In this document: positions 33,441 through 44,324 of the stretch, one piece after another
Numbering within the stretch: the first letter of the stretch is position 1
How the letters are laid out: every line of letters starts with the position of its first letter
DNA from: Leptodactylus fallax
Lineage: Eukaryota; Chordata; Amphibia; Anura; Leptodactylidae
DNA: 64,000 bases
NCBI GenBank assembly: GCA_947044405.1
Contig: CAMRHE010000134.1
Span: 1,981,001 to 2,045,000, forward strand
Direction of reading: 5' to 3'
Translations under genes and position numbers: made by a program
The notes under the pieces: model-generated
The model's database searches: none
Told to the model about the DNA's origin: nothing
Seen by the model: the letters and a program-made list of their open reading frames with translations, nothing else

Positions 33441-35085
33441 AAGAAATGGTTGGAAATATCAACATTAATGGTGATAGTGATGAGGGGAAAGAGGACTCCA
33501 AGCTGATTATAAGCGAAGGTTTGGTAAGAGAACATTTAGCTAAGATTAAGGAAACCAAGTCCCCAGGACCGGATGATTTACACCCTAGAGTTTTAAAAGA
33601 ATTAGCAGAGGAAATAACAGAACCCCTTGCAATAATCTTTAATAAGTCATGGGAAACAGGAGTGGGCCCTCTAGATTGGAAAAGGGCTAATGTGGTCCCC
33701 ATCTACAAAAAGGGGAATAGGGACGACCCAGGAAATTATAGGCCGGTAAGTCTGACCTCGATAGTAGGAAAAATCTTTGAACAAATCGTTAAAGAACATT
33801 TAATTAGGTACCTGGATGGGAAGGCTTTAATTAATCAGAGCCAGCACGGCTTTATGCCTAATAAATCTTGTCAGACTAATCTTATTTCCTTCTATAATAA
33901 AGTCACTGAATGGTTGGACCAGGGAATGCAGTGGACATAGTATATCTTGACTTTAGTAAGGCCTTTGATAAAGTATCACATAACTTTCTTATTGAAAAAA
34001 TGATCAAGTATGGCTTTGATAAAATATCAGTGAGGTGGGTTCACAATTGGCTTAATGATCGGGCACAACGAGTAATTCTAAATGGCTATACATCAAACTG
34101 GAAGAAAGTAAAAAGCGGGGGTGCCGCTGGGCTCTGTCCTGGGCCCAGTACTTTTTAATATTTTTATAAATGATCTGGATGATGGGGTTAATGGAGAACT
34201 AATAAAATTTGCAGATGATACAAAGATAGGAGGAATGGCCAACACTAGAGAGGAGAGAGAATGCATCCAAAAGGACTTGGACACACTGGAACAATGGGCT
34301 GAGGTGAACAAAATGGTATTCAACAGGGACAAATGCAAAGTTCTACATCTGGGTAACAGAAATGCAAGAAGCAAATATAGTATGGGAGGAATAGTACTAA
34401 GTGAGAGTACAGGGGCAAATTATCTGGGCATAATAATAATAGATCGCAAATTCAACATGAGTCAACAGTGCGGTGAGGTGGCTAAAAAGGCTAATAAAAT
34501 TCTAGGATGTATCAAGACGAGCATTGAAGCTAGATCAAGAGAGGTAATTATTCCGCTGTACTCTGCCCTGGTCAGACCCCACCTGGAATACTGTGTACAG
34601 TTCTGGGCTCCCCAGTTTAAGAAAGACATCGATTTATTGGAGCAGGTCCAGAGAAGAGCAACCAAAATGGTGGAAGGTCTACAAACCATGTCCTACGAGG
34701 AGAGGCTAAAAGAATTGGGACTGCTTAGTTTGCAGAAGAGAAGGCTAAGGGGAGACTTAATAGCGGTATTTAAATATCTGAAAGGTTGTCACAGTGCAGA
34801 GGGATCTACCCTATTCTCATTAGCAGAAGGAAGCACGAGAAGTAATGGAATGAAACTAAGGGGAAGGAGATTCAGATTAGACATTAGGAAAAACTTTCTA
34901 ACAGTAAGGGTAGTGAGAGAGTGGAATAGGCTGCCACGGGAGGTGGTGAGTGCTCCATCAATTGAAATCTTCAAGCGGAAACTGGATAGGTATATAGCTG
35001 GGATGTTTTAGGAATTCCTGCTTTGCAGGGGGTTGGACTCGATGGCCCTTGAGGTCCCTTCCAACTCAAACAAACAAACAAACAA
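33441..35085 (+). mobile_element. CR1-clade LINE, 5' truncated, inserted in the L2
   Basis: Plus strand, opposite to its L2 host. Ends gttggactcgatggccctt...ttccaactc followed by (AAAC)n, the classic CR1 3' end followed by a short tandem tail. The junctions are ctacccc|aag and aaac|cccaatg; the target duplication is at most a few C residues. Confidence 0.9.
33446..35011 (+). pseudogene. CR1 RT, two frameshifts
   Basis: Three overlapping frames: 33446-33940 (KSPGPDDLHPRVLKEL, VPIYKKGNRDDPGNYRPVSL), 33910-34158 (VYLDFSKAFDKVSH, motif A) and 34121-35011 (GSVLGPVLFNIFINDL, IKFADDTKIGG with ADD of motif C, LEYCVQFWAPQFKKDIDLLE, NRLPREVV). The RT is complete except for two frameshifts; the upstream endonuclease is absent. 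Confidence 0.9.
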
Positions 35086-35111
35086 ACCCCAATGCCCGGC
35101 CGATAAGCAAA

Positions 35112-36992
35112 CTAGAGGGGGTCCATAGCGGGGCTCACTAGAGGGCGGAGATGTGTGAGAACCAATCTCTCCAAGATCTTCATCAGGTGGGATGTCAGTG
35201 CTACAGGTCTGTAGTCATTGAGGTCCATAGGGTGGGGTTTCTTTGGAACTGGTACCACACAAGAAGATTTCCATAATTCAGGGACTATTTCCTGCCTCAG
35301 GCTCATATTATACATATATGTAATTATACCACACAGCTGGTCCCCACAAGTCTTAATTAGCCTTGCACTGATGTCATCTGGCCCTGCGGCTTTCCTCGCC
35401 TTGATCTTTTTCATCTCCTTCCTCACCTGGGCCCGTGTAAAGGTCAGACTGTGGCCAGATAAAGACGGATTTCTGGATTTACTGGTCTGTAGGGAAGTGG
35501 CCGCATGGGGAGAAGTCATTGTGGTGGGGGGAGCTGAAGGACATACTGGGGTGGGAGGAGCTGGTGTGTGATCAAATCTGTTGAAGAATAGGTTTAGTTC
35601 ATTAAGCCAATTAACATCTGCCTCAATCTGGCAGACAGACTGTTTATGACCCGAAATTGACTTAAGCCCCTCCCAGACCCCCCTTATGTCTTTTCTTTCC
35701 ATTTGCTTTTCCATTTTTTCCTTATAACTGGCTTTTCCCTGCCTGATTTGATGCCTCAGCTCCTTTTGTACTTCCCTCAACACCTCCTTATCTCCTGTCC
35801 TGAATGCCATCTTTTTCTCCTTAAGTAGTGTTTTTATATCAGAGTTAAACCATGGTTTGTTATTAGAGAAGCACCTCACCACTTTTGTGGGTACTGTGTT
35901 GTCCACACAAAAATTAATGTAGTCCGTTATGCAGTGTGTGAGTCCTTCTATATCTTCTCCATAAGAATCCTGCAGAACTTCCCATGCGGTTGTGTCAAAA
36001 CAATCCCTCAGAGCCTCATCACTCTCCTTGGACCATATCCTCACTGTGCGGGTGACAGCTGGTTCTCTACGTACAAGTGGCTTGTACACAGGTCGGAGAT
36101 GTACTAGGTTGTGATCTGATCTCCCCAGGGGCGGTAGGGCTGATGAGTTATATGCCTCCCTCGCGTTGGCAAAGAACAGGTCCAGTGTTTTGTTGTCTCT
36201 TGTGTGGCAGGTTACATACTGTGTGAAACTGGGAAGTGTGGATGATGGAGAGGCATGGTTGAAATCACCCGACAGAAGAAAGAGGGCCTGGGGATGTTTT
36301 AACTGTAAAAGGCTCAGCGTGGCTTGTAGGACCTCGCAGGCAGTGTCAGCTTTCGCAGAGGGGGGGACATATGCAGCTATCACGATGACATGCGATAGTT
36401 CCCTTGGTAGATAGAAAGGTCTCATGCTCACAGCTAATAGTTCAATGTCCTCACAGCAAGTTTACTCCTTAATCACAATGTGCCTAGGATTACACCATCT
36501 ATTATTCACAAACATTGCCAGCCCTCCTCCTTTCCTCTTACCGCTCTCCCTTGTCCTGTCTGCCCGAAGGAGTTTAAAACCATCCAAGGAGACCAGAGGG
36601 TCAGGAGTAACTTCAGTGAGCCAAGTCTCTGTAAGTAGCATCATGCTGCACGCCCGAAACTCCTGATGATGCCTGGTGAGCGCTGTTAGTTCATCCATCT
36701 TGTTTGCAAGAGATCTCACATTGCCCATGATGATGGAGGGAACAGCTGGTCGGTAACGCCTCTTTTTAATCCTCTGAAGAGTACCAGCTCTGCAGCCCCT
36801 CACCCGCTTTTTCTTTCTCCAAAGCTCGCGGGGGATGTGTGGGCAGATGGTATGCCGTCCTGCTGTGACTCTCAGCTGCAAAAGTTCCTCTCTTGTATAG
36901 ACAAAGGAATTGTCTGCATACACAAAAGATCCCATTTTCAAACAGAACAAAAAGACAGATAAAAACAAAAAAAAAGTATCACAAGGGTCCAA
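35112..36992 (-). pseudogene. L2 ORF2: apurinic-type endonuclease and RT N-terminal part
   Basis: The endonuclease motifs are in order: IIMGNVRSLANKMDEL, LLTETWL, GGLAMFVNNRW, LLSGDFNHA and GRSDHNLVHL (the catalytic SDH). After a charged linker, ARKAAGPDDISARLIK and PVPKKPHPMDLNDYRPVALTS mark the start of the RT. A TAA at 36462 interrupts the frame and a TAG follows MDPL at the end. The endonuclease nicks target DNA and the RT primes on the nick. Confidence 0.88.
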
Positions 36993-37414
36993 GTCTTTGT
37001 GTTGTGTTTTATATATAATTTTTATTTTCTTGAACTACCCATTTCTGTGACATTTGTTTGCCAGAGGGATCAAATACTTATTTCTCTCTGCAAAATGCAA
37101 ATAAATTTATACAATGTGATTTTCTGGATTTTATTTTTGATATTCTATCTCTCACTGTTAAAATTAACCTACCCTTAAAATTTTAGACTGTTCGTCTTTG
37201 TCAGTGGGCAAACTTACAAAATCAGCAAGGGATCAAATACTTTATTTCCTTCACTGTATCCTTTAGCCAATGACCGTGTGGGGCAGGATGCACAATGATT
37301 GAAATCAGTTTGAGTAAGTTCATATTGATTGATTGACACAGCCCAAAAGTGCATGGCCTCATTTTTCAAATCTGACATGTCAATTTATGTGGTAATAACT
37401 TTGAGGTGCTTTAA

Positions 37415-38280
37415 CCACTTCCGTACCACCCATAGAGTATATACATCCAAGTGGTGGTTTTCTATGTACCGCCACTTCCAAGCAGAAATCAGCAGCTGCA
37501 CGAGATCATGCAGCTACTGAAACTGGGAACCGGCTGTAACTTCAGCCAGAGCTCCCAGAGAGAAGACAGGGAAAAGGTACCTTCCCTGCCTTCCTGATCT
37601 CTGTGTATACAGCGCTATGGGCGCCGCCATCTTGCGGTGATCACATGAATGCTGGGTGCAGCGTATGCAAGAGCTGCTGGGTCCTACAGGACCCAGATCA
37701 GCTCTGTAGTAAGGTCCAAGTAACGTTCAGGAGGCTGTTTTCCTCCTGCAACTGGGGCTAAATGTACCAGCCCCAGTTACAGGGGAAATCAGCTGCCCCC
37801 CCCCCAAAAAAAAAGTGATCAGATGTCCCCAAAGGTCTATTCTGATCTTATGGGGACACAATGTCAAAAAAAATATATAGAAAAGTAAATAAAATTTGAA
37901 AAAAATTAAAATACACCAATAACATGCCCGTATTAAAGGTTATAGACCCACCCCTGACAACACCATACAAAATAAAAATTACCGTAATGGAGAGGAAAAA
38001 TTTGTAGTTTTTTAGTAGCACTTTGTTATTTTAAAAAAAAAAATAAAACAAAGTGAAAAAATGGACACGTTTTATATTTTCCCAGATATAAAAAATGAAA
38101 ACACATGTAAAAATAAAAACATAACAATAAAGCCCTATGTGTCACCGAAAAAAGACGCAGAAATTAGTTGAATAACGCAAATGATAATAATGTTATAGCC
38201 CTCAAAACCGCACATAAAAAAAAAAACCTTGAAAATGGGCCTGGTCTGGAAGGGGGGTAAAGCATCTGGTATGGAAGTGG
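37415..38280. mobile_element. TTAA-flanked MITE (piggyBac-like)
   Basis: Ends ccacttccgtaccaccca and tggtatggaagtgg, inverted, with TTAA at 37411-37414 and 38281-38284. Interior non-coding, A-rich. It is 0.5 kb from piggyBac transposase remains. Confidence 0.85.
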
Positions 38281-38825
38281 TTAAGTTATCAAACTGATTG
38301 TGAGATTTTATTTTTTTTTTTCATGACACATTGTACTTCATGTCAGTGGTAAATTTTGGTTGATAAAAATTTAAAAAAATGCAGTTTTCGAACTTTGGGT
38401 AGTATGACTTTCTATATGAAAGGCATGCAATTTCAAATATCTTCATAAATATAACTTACCATGTCTCTGCTTTACATTGCAATCAAACTTTAATCACCCT
38501 TTCATTTTTTCCAGATATTATAAGGCTTACAAGTCAAGCAGTAATTTTTAAGAATATTTCCAAAACACATTTTTCAAGGGACCGGTTCAGTTCTGAAGGG
38601 GTCCTGAAAGGCCTCTCTAATAGACACCAACATAAATCACCCTATTCTCAAAACTGCACTCCTGAAAGAATCCAAAACTGCATTTAGAAAGTTTCTTAAC
38701 CCTTTCAGCATTTCACAGCAATTTAAAACAAAATGGAGGTCAAATTTACACTCTTAAATTTCTGTTAATATATTCATTTAGACCTAGCATTTACACATTT
38801 ACTAGGGGTTGAAAGAGAAAATGCT

Positions 38826-39660
38826 TTAGATTGTGTGGTACAATCTAAAGCACTCATTTATGCACAGGCCAGGTTTTTTGGGGCAGGTGTCACTCTGATA
38901 AGTGGTGTCTTTCCTTATTGCTCTTTTGGAACAAACGCTACACTTTTTATTTTTGGGAGGGAGGAGGGAGACTTCACTGGGAAAATGTTGCTCTGGTACA
39001 ATACGGTAACCTTCAGTTCCAGAAGTACTGTTGCCTGGCACTTCTAGGTCCCCACATAGCAGGGTCTTGATAATTGCCTCCTGAAACTCAAGGAAAGTTC
39101 CTGTCTGGCCATACCTTCCTGTGGAACTGAGACAACTAAAGAGTAGGATGCTGGAGTAAAAGTTACTGGTCCAGCAGTGGGTACAGCAAATCCCACACTA
39201 TTTTCCCCACTAACTTCTAGGATTGGGGGCTCAATCCTTATGTCCCTTCCTTTATAAGTGTACCATGAGCTGCTCTTGCACAGTTTATACATTTTAATGC
39301 CATACCGTGCCCTCTTACAAGGCAGGTATTGGTGGGATTTTAGCCTCCCTTTGAAACTGATCAGAGACTCATCAATTGCAATGTTCTGACCAGGGATGCA
39401 GGATTCTGCAAATTTGGCGCTGAAGTGATCAATGACTGGTCTAACTTTTGTATTGGCGGTCAAAGTTTGGGGCATCTTGGGGTGGGCACCGTGCACTGTC
39501 GTTATAGTGTATGAAGTTCAGGATCACTTCAAAATGTTTCCTGGTCATAGCCATTCGATAGATTGGATTATTATACAAGATGTCTGTACTCCAATATTTT
39601 CATTTGAAAAATCTTTAGTAAAAACTGGACATAAAGACTGACACTTTTGCCACAAAAAAA
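38826..39660 (-). pseudogene. piggyBac-family transposase remnant
   Basis: Minus strand. In a shifted frame upstream of 39496: YWSTDILYNNPIYRMAMTRK and HFEVILNFIHYNDSARCPP. In 39044-39496: RPVIDHF, IAIDESLISFKGRL (catalytic Asp), YLPCKRARYGIKMYKLC. In 38826-39041 is the C-terminal Cys-rich domain: CSVCSKRAIRKDTTYQSDTC, PGLC, CF-LYHT. The middle, including later catalytic Asp residues, is deleted or frameshifted. The enzyme excises and inserts elements at TTAA. No terminal repeats were identified for it. It resembles domesticated PGBD-type proteins only at family level. Confidence 0.88.
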
Positions 39661-41150
39661 AGGGCAGATCATGCAAAGTTGCAAATTTTTTTTTTTTTTC
39701 CATAAAAATTGTTTTTTTGCCCAAAAATGTGACTTTTTTTTTCTATTCCTTGCTGCCCAAGTCACTTTTCCCCCAGTTTTGCTATGACTTACACCAGAAA
39801 TCTATCGTAAATCAAGCTGGAAATCTATGTTACCTATTCTGCCATAGATTTCCCTGCATGACCACAGCCTGGCAGAGGGTGTGCCTCATTTATGAGGCAG
39901 CATGTGGCTATGAGACCCACTCCGCAAGCTCAGGGTGTTACATAGACTGGCATTTTCAATTGACCCAACCATATTTTAGACTCTAAAGTATCCCCCTTAT
40001 AGTTTGATGACATCTTTGCACACACTCTTGGTATTCTTTCAATCAGCTTCATGAGGTAATCACCTAGAATAATTTTCCATCAGTATTAGCCTTAGGCCCC
40101 AGGTAGTGGGCTGCAGCCAAAAAGAGCTGCGGAAAAAACTGCAGCGGAAACACATTGCAGTTTTTCATGCAGTGCTTTTCACAGAAAGGCCGCAGAGTTT
40201 TCCTCTGCTGTTAATTTGCAATTTCTGTGGCTGGTAACTCTGCTGCGGAGGAGAAATTCAAAGATAACTCTTGGGACTTCCTTTCCTAGGGTGGCCCACA
40301 GCCATTTTCATCATAGCGATTGATGGGTTTTGTGACTGTACTCAAAGTACAATGGACAGTTATGAATTTGCCCATAATTAGAACAGTAGTTGAATAGAGC
40401 TCAACACTTTATGAAACTATGTACCAATCCTACATCTGCATAACAAAACTGATGGTCTCAAACACATGAAGGCAAGAAATTCCACAAATGAACTCTGGAC
40501 AAGGCATACCTGTTAATTGAAAGTCATTCCAGGCGACTACCTGATTAAGCTGAAGTATGCAAGTGTTTGTAAAGTGGTCATCCAAGGAAAAAATGGGGCC
40601 ATGTTAAAAAAAAAAAAAAAAAATCCTGAAAAACCATGGAGAGAAGTGTCCAAACATGACTGATCTATACAGTATTCATTAATGTGTCTCGATTAGCCAC
40701 CTTTTACCTTTGAGAGAGGATACATAGTGTCAGTATAAAACTTACAGAAATTATATAATGATGTCACTGTAGACCAAACATTCAAATAGAAGATGTTTCT
40801 CCCCATGCATGCTGGGGTTTTTGTGCTTAGCTAGAGGAATGATAGACCTGAATGGGAGTCACTTTCCATTATACTACATTCACATAAGCAGAGAGAAACT
40901 ACAGATGGGATGCATTTTCCTAGAACACTCAGACTTCAGCCTATTGGAAGTTCCCTGAAAATGGGTCATGTTCGAGTGAGTAGCCAAATTTAAAACTGGT
41001 TTTAAAAACAGCAGCGTAGCAGCTGTTTTCCTGTTCATGTGAATAAGTCTTAGCCCCACAGGGATTAACATGAAGAAATTTTTAAAGTCCATTTTCCTGT
41101 TATAGTTTGTGCCAAATTTATCAAATGTTGCATGTGGTTTGTTAAATCTA
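39661..41150. other. Intergenic, no gene; one repeat fragment
   Basis: Non-coding. 40088-40262 resembles part of the MITE at 46055-46670 (aggccccaggtagtggg, gctgcggaaaaaactgcagcgg). Nothing else recognised. Confidence 0.4.
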
Positions 41151-41153
41151 GAG

Positions 41154-41765
41154 CAGTGGCATAGGTACTGCAGTAGCAGCTGCTACAGGGCCCATGACCT
41201 TTAGGAGCATTACTGGTTTTTTTTTTTTAAATATGGCGTTGCCTGCTGGAGTAATCCCAGAAGTTATAACAGGCCCTATTTACTTACCAATCCCTGTTCC
41301 TTCTCATGGCCGCCTCAGCTTTCCCTTCTGGGCGCCCTGTGCATCCCACTGACCTGTGGAATGGTAAGTAAGGTTGTAGGCTCACTATTATTATACTCTG
41401 GGGTCTCTTCAGTGATCAGATATCCAGGAGAGGTGAGCAAACATAAAACCAGAGGTACTCCCCTCTCCTGGGTTCCAGCACGACTCCATGCCGTCTTCAG
41501 GCCTCTGTAGTGACGTAATGTTGGTCAGGCCAGGTCTGAAAAGATGCCAGAATATAATAATAGTTTGTAATATTTGTAGCAAACACTATAGGGGCCACGA
41601 TGGGACATAAAACTGTGTGGAAAGGCCACTATGTGACATTATACTGTGTAGCGGGGGACGCTATGGGATATTATATTGTCTGGAGGCTACTTTAGGACAT
41701 TATAGAGTTTGTATATAGGGTGTTATACTATGTGGGGGCGCTATGCCGTTTAAAGTAAAAGACTT
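41154..41765. mobile_element. Degenerate hAT-like element with shared internal module
   Basis: Begins cagtggcataggtactgcag, resembling the inverse of the right end of the CAGTGGCGTAAC family (ctgccacagggcc side). The interior has 'attatactctggggtct' at about 41390 and 'ggccacgatgggacataa'-type units to about 41720. The right end is not clear. Confidence 0.55.
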
Positions 41766-42716
41766 TTGCCCAAGGCAGGGCAGGCCCATGGCACTGTAGC
41801 AATCGCAACTTTTTCAATAAAACTCTCTCACACAAAAATGGAATAGATGCAAAAGGTTTGTGCCAGCAAGGCTAAAAAAATGCAGAATTCTCAGGCTGAT
41901 CAGCACGGGTCCTTTTTGCTGGTCCCCCTACTGATGTTTTATTGAAGGGAAGACCACCACAGCTCCTTCACATGCAGTTTGCGTCATAGTGGCCGTGTAA
42001 TGGAATTACAACCTCTTTCCATACGGGCTTTGATTATATAGTACAGCAGCTATGAAACAAATGGCGCACACACAATGTAATCAGTGATGGGATTACATTG
42101 TTCAGCCCCTTTAAAATAGCTGATCGGGAGCCCTGGGGTTGGACTTCATTTTTATTGATGACCTATCCTTAAAAAAAATAAATAAATGAACAGATAGAAA
42201 ATTAATCCTTTTAGGAATTCCCTTACCAGGAAACTCAATATCAAAGCAGCCATTGTTCTCAGCATAATGTTTACTACAATGCACGATCATACCTTTATAT
42301 AGTCTAATTAGTGCACCATTTCTTTGAAAAAAAGACACATTCTTACCAATATGCAAATAAGGCTCAAGTGCAGTGGGTCCAAAATTTTCACACCTGAGTA
42401 CAGAGTCACTGCAGGTTTTGGCATGCACCCTCACACTTGAGGCTCATCTGCATATTAATAAAATGGGTTTTTCAAGGAAATGGTGCCTCTGCCAAAAGGT
42501 ATGATGGTGCTCAGTATAATGGCTGGTTTGATATTGATGTTCCTTGTGAAAGGTTTCCTTTTAGGTTACCATGACCACACTTCATTCACGCTGAGCCCTT
42601 TGCATTGAAATCCATTTAGCAATATGTGGCATCCATGAGGGCCAAGAAGTGAACACCTGGTTTGAGGCCCCAAATCTTTCACCTATATTCTATGCACAGG
42701 AACCTACAGAAGAGAT
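41766..42716. other. Intergenic, no gene seen
   Basis: Non-coding; an open frame at 42111-42434 (minus) has no recognisable domain. Confidence 0.4.
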
Positions 42717-42724
42717 ATGCAGCC

Positions 42725-43751
42725 CAGTGGCGTAACTAGGAATGGCTGGGCCCCAAGGCGAACATTTGACATGGGGGCCCCCCCCAACCCCACCCACACA
42801 AACCGCATTCCTGCGCACACTATTATGCCCCATAGTGGCCCCTGCACACGGTATTATGTCCCATAGTGGCCTCTGCACTCTGCACACAGTATTATGTCCC
42901 ATAGTGGCCCCTGCACACGGTATTATGCCCCATAGTGGCCCCTGGACACGGTATTATGCAGCATAGTGGCCCCTGCACACAATATTATGCCCTATAGTGG
43001 CTCCTGCACACAGTAGTTTGCCCCATAGTGGCCCCAGCACACAGTAGTTTGCCCCATAGTGGCCCCAGCACACAGTAGTTTGCCCCATAGTGGCCCGTGC
43101 ACACAGTAGTTTGCCCCATAGTGGCGCCTGCACACAGTAGTTTGCCCCATAGTGGCCCCTGCACACAGTAGTTTGCCCCATAGTGGCCCCTGCACACAGT
43201 AGTTTGCCCCATAGTGGCCCCTGCACACAGTAGTTTGCCCCATAGTGGCCCCTGCACACAGTATTATGCCCCATTGTGGACCACCCATGAACGATTATTA
43301 TACTCTGGGGTCTTTTCAGACCCCAGAGTATAATGATCGGAGACCCAGGGGAGGATACAAACATAGAAAATACTGCAACTTACCTCTTCCTCGCTCCGGT
43401 GCACTCCCGTGCGCTACTTCGGCCATCTTCAATGTTGGACCGGATCTCGCGCGATCCAGGCCGGCGTCGCGACGCATCATGACGTCGGCTGACGTCTGGG
43501 ACGTCACCAAACAGGCCCGAAGCCTGCGGAGCGGTGAGTTACAGTGTTTTTTATGTTCGCTCACCTCCCCTGGGCCCCCGATCGTTATACTCCAGGGTCT
43601 GAAAAGACCCCGGAGTATAACGATAGCAGTGTTTGTGGGGTTCGCGGTAGCGACTGCCACAGGGCTCCGGGCCCCGTAATGTTCCGGGCCCCGTAATGTT
43701 CCGGGCCCTGTGGCAGCTGCTACCACTGCTACCCCGATAGTTACGCCCCTG
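42725..43751. mobile_element. Non-autonomous hAT-like element, second CAGTGGCGTAACTA copy
   Basis: Left end cagtggcgtaactaggaatg as at 2872, right end gatagttacgcccctg. Perfect 8-bp duplication atgcagcc at 42717-42724 and 43752-43759. It contains an array of 31-bp units (42800-43275), then 'attatactctggggtct' and its inverse at 43296-43335 and 43590-43625, then a CG-rich core with gacgtctgggacgtcacc. Confidence 0.92.
42800..43275. repeat. 31-bp minisatellite inside hAT-like element
   Basis: 'tgccccatag' recurs with period 31 at 43020, 43051, 43082, 43113, 43144 and onward. The earlier units (42820-43000) are more diverged. The period is not a multiple of three, so a unit is read in all three frames in turn, which makes long meaningless open frames on the minus strand. 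Confidence 0.92.
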
Positions 43752-43879
43752 ATGCAGCCTCTAATCTATATATGCCCAACAACTGCAGAGTTGAATAATA
43801 CAAAGGACTATTTAATATACAATTATGACCCTTCCACTAAATACAGCAGGAAACATACAGCTTCAAGTAAAGAGTCTTT

Positions 43880-44250
43880 CAACCATAGAAAGTCAGTTTA
43901 TTTATAATTATTTGTGTACATCTTTAATTATATGAAAATACAATAATCAAAAACAGCATGGCATGTGTGGTACAAAACAGTGATGTACATGAGCTGGTTC
44001 ATGCCAGGCTGGTCAAAGACTCAAACACAGAAGAGAGGCCAAGACTGCTTGGTTGCAGGAGTCTGACCAGGTATGAAGCATCCACAGAGCTACGCTTCAA
44101 TGGTTTGGCAGCTGTATGGATTTGGATATACAAGTTTCAAACTAAATGGCCTCGCGTATTCCTCTTCCTATATTAGTCAGTCAATCTGCTCTAATTTAAG
44201 ATAAGTTTTTGCAGTCTTTCAGGTGGTGACTGTTCTGTAAAAGGGATCAA
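43880..44250 (-). other. CAX 3' UTR
   Basis: Follows the stop at 44251-44253. A minus-strand AATAAA hexamer lies at 43902-43897, so the transcript probably ends near 43880, about 120 bp from the hAT-like element. Confidence 0.6.
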
Positions 44251-44324
44251 TCAGCAACCAGCAGGAGATGGTGCAAAGAAATACATGGCAAGCAGTATGA
44301 AGTAAACCATTACCAGGGCAGTTC
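44251..44324 (-). CDS. CAX last coding exon (74 bp)
   Basis: Acceptor ctatttgcag on the minus strand, two bases complete GGA (Gly), then [23 protein letters not shown] and TGA. It continues [14 protein letters not shown] of the preceding exon, exactly as in the family. It is the final transmembrane helix. Confidence 0.93.

Larger units (their letters stand above)
32171..37004 (-). mobile_element. L2-clade LINE, nearly full length, split by a CR1
   Basis: Minus strand. From 36992 a single frame runs to 35086, broken only by TAA at 36462-36464 and a TAG near 35112, then resumes after the CR1 at 33440 and runs to about 32727. The 3' UTR ends in ctgaatttccccattgtggg then (ATT)n. The same 3' end occurs on the plus strand at 50512-50663. 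De-nested length is about 3.2 kb. Confidence 0.88.
30103..37053 (+). mobile_element. Inverted-repeat retroelement with hammerhead motifs (PLE-like), split by an L2
   Basis: Flanked by a 13-bp direct repeat, ttgtttgccagag, at 30090-30102 and 37054-37066. The two arms, about 30143-30925 and 31430-32170 plus 37005-37053, are reverse complements over about 740 bp (e.g. cacacaagtaagattggtg vs caccaatcttacttgtgtg). The right arm is cut by the L2 insertion at about 32171-37004; the outer end (gtcacagaaatgggtagtt) reappears after it. The 500-bp centre has no ORF. Arm polarity and the hammerhead cores resemble PLE terminal repeats, but no RT or endonuclease is present, so the class is inferred. Confidence 0.75.
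20751..37256 (+). mobile_element. Tc1/mariner element expanded by nested insertions
   Basis: Left terminus cagtgaaggaaataagtatt, right terminus its inverse ending ttccttcactg; flanked by TA at 20749-20750 and 37257-37258. A second, internal copy of the aataagtatttgatccc motif sits near 20921 and 37070, as in Tc1 elements with structured inverted repeats. Removing the two insertions (21824-29759 and 30103-37053, each with its own target duplication) leaves about 1.6 kb, the usual Tc1 length, with the transposase remnant in plus orientation. Confidence 0.93.

Noticed and set aside
42111..42434. Minus-strand frame of 107 codons as a gene
   Set aside because: No recognisable domain and no splice or repeat support; likely chance.
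42800..43275. Regular repeat considered as a CRISPR array
   Set aside because: Units are contiguous with no unique spacers, inside a eukaryotic transposon.
42954..43364. Open frames of up to 136 codons with a repeated GPLWGKLLCAG-type peptide on the minus strand
   Set aside because: They are read-through of the 31-bp minisatellite in three frames inside an hAT-like element.
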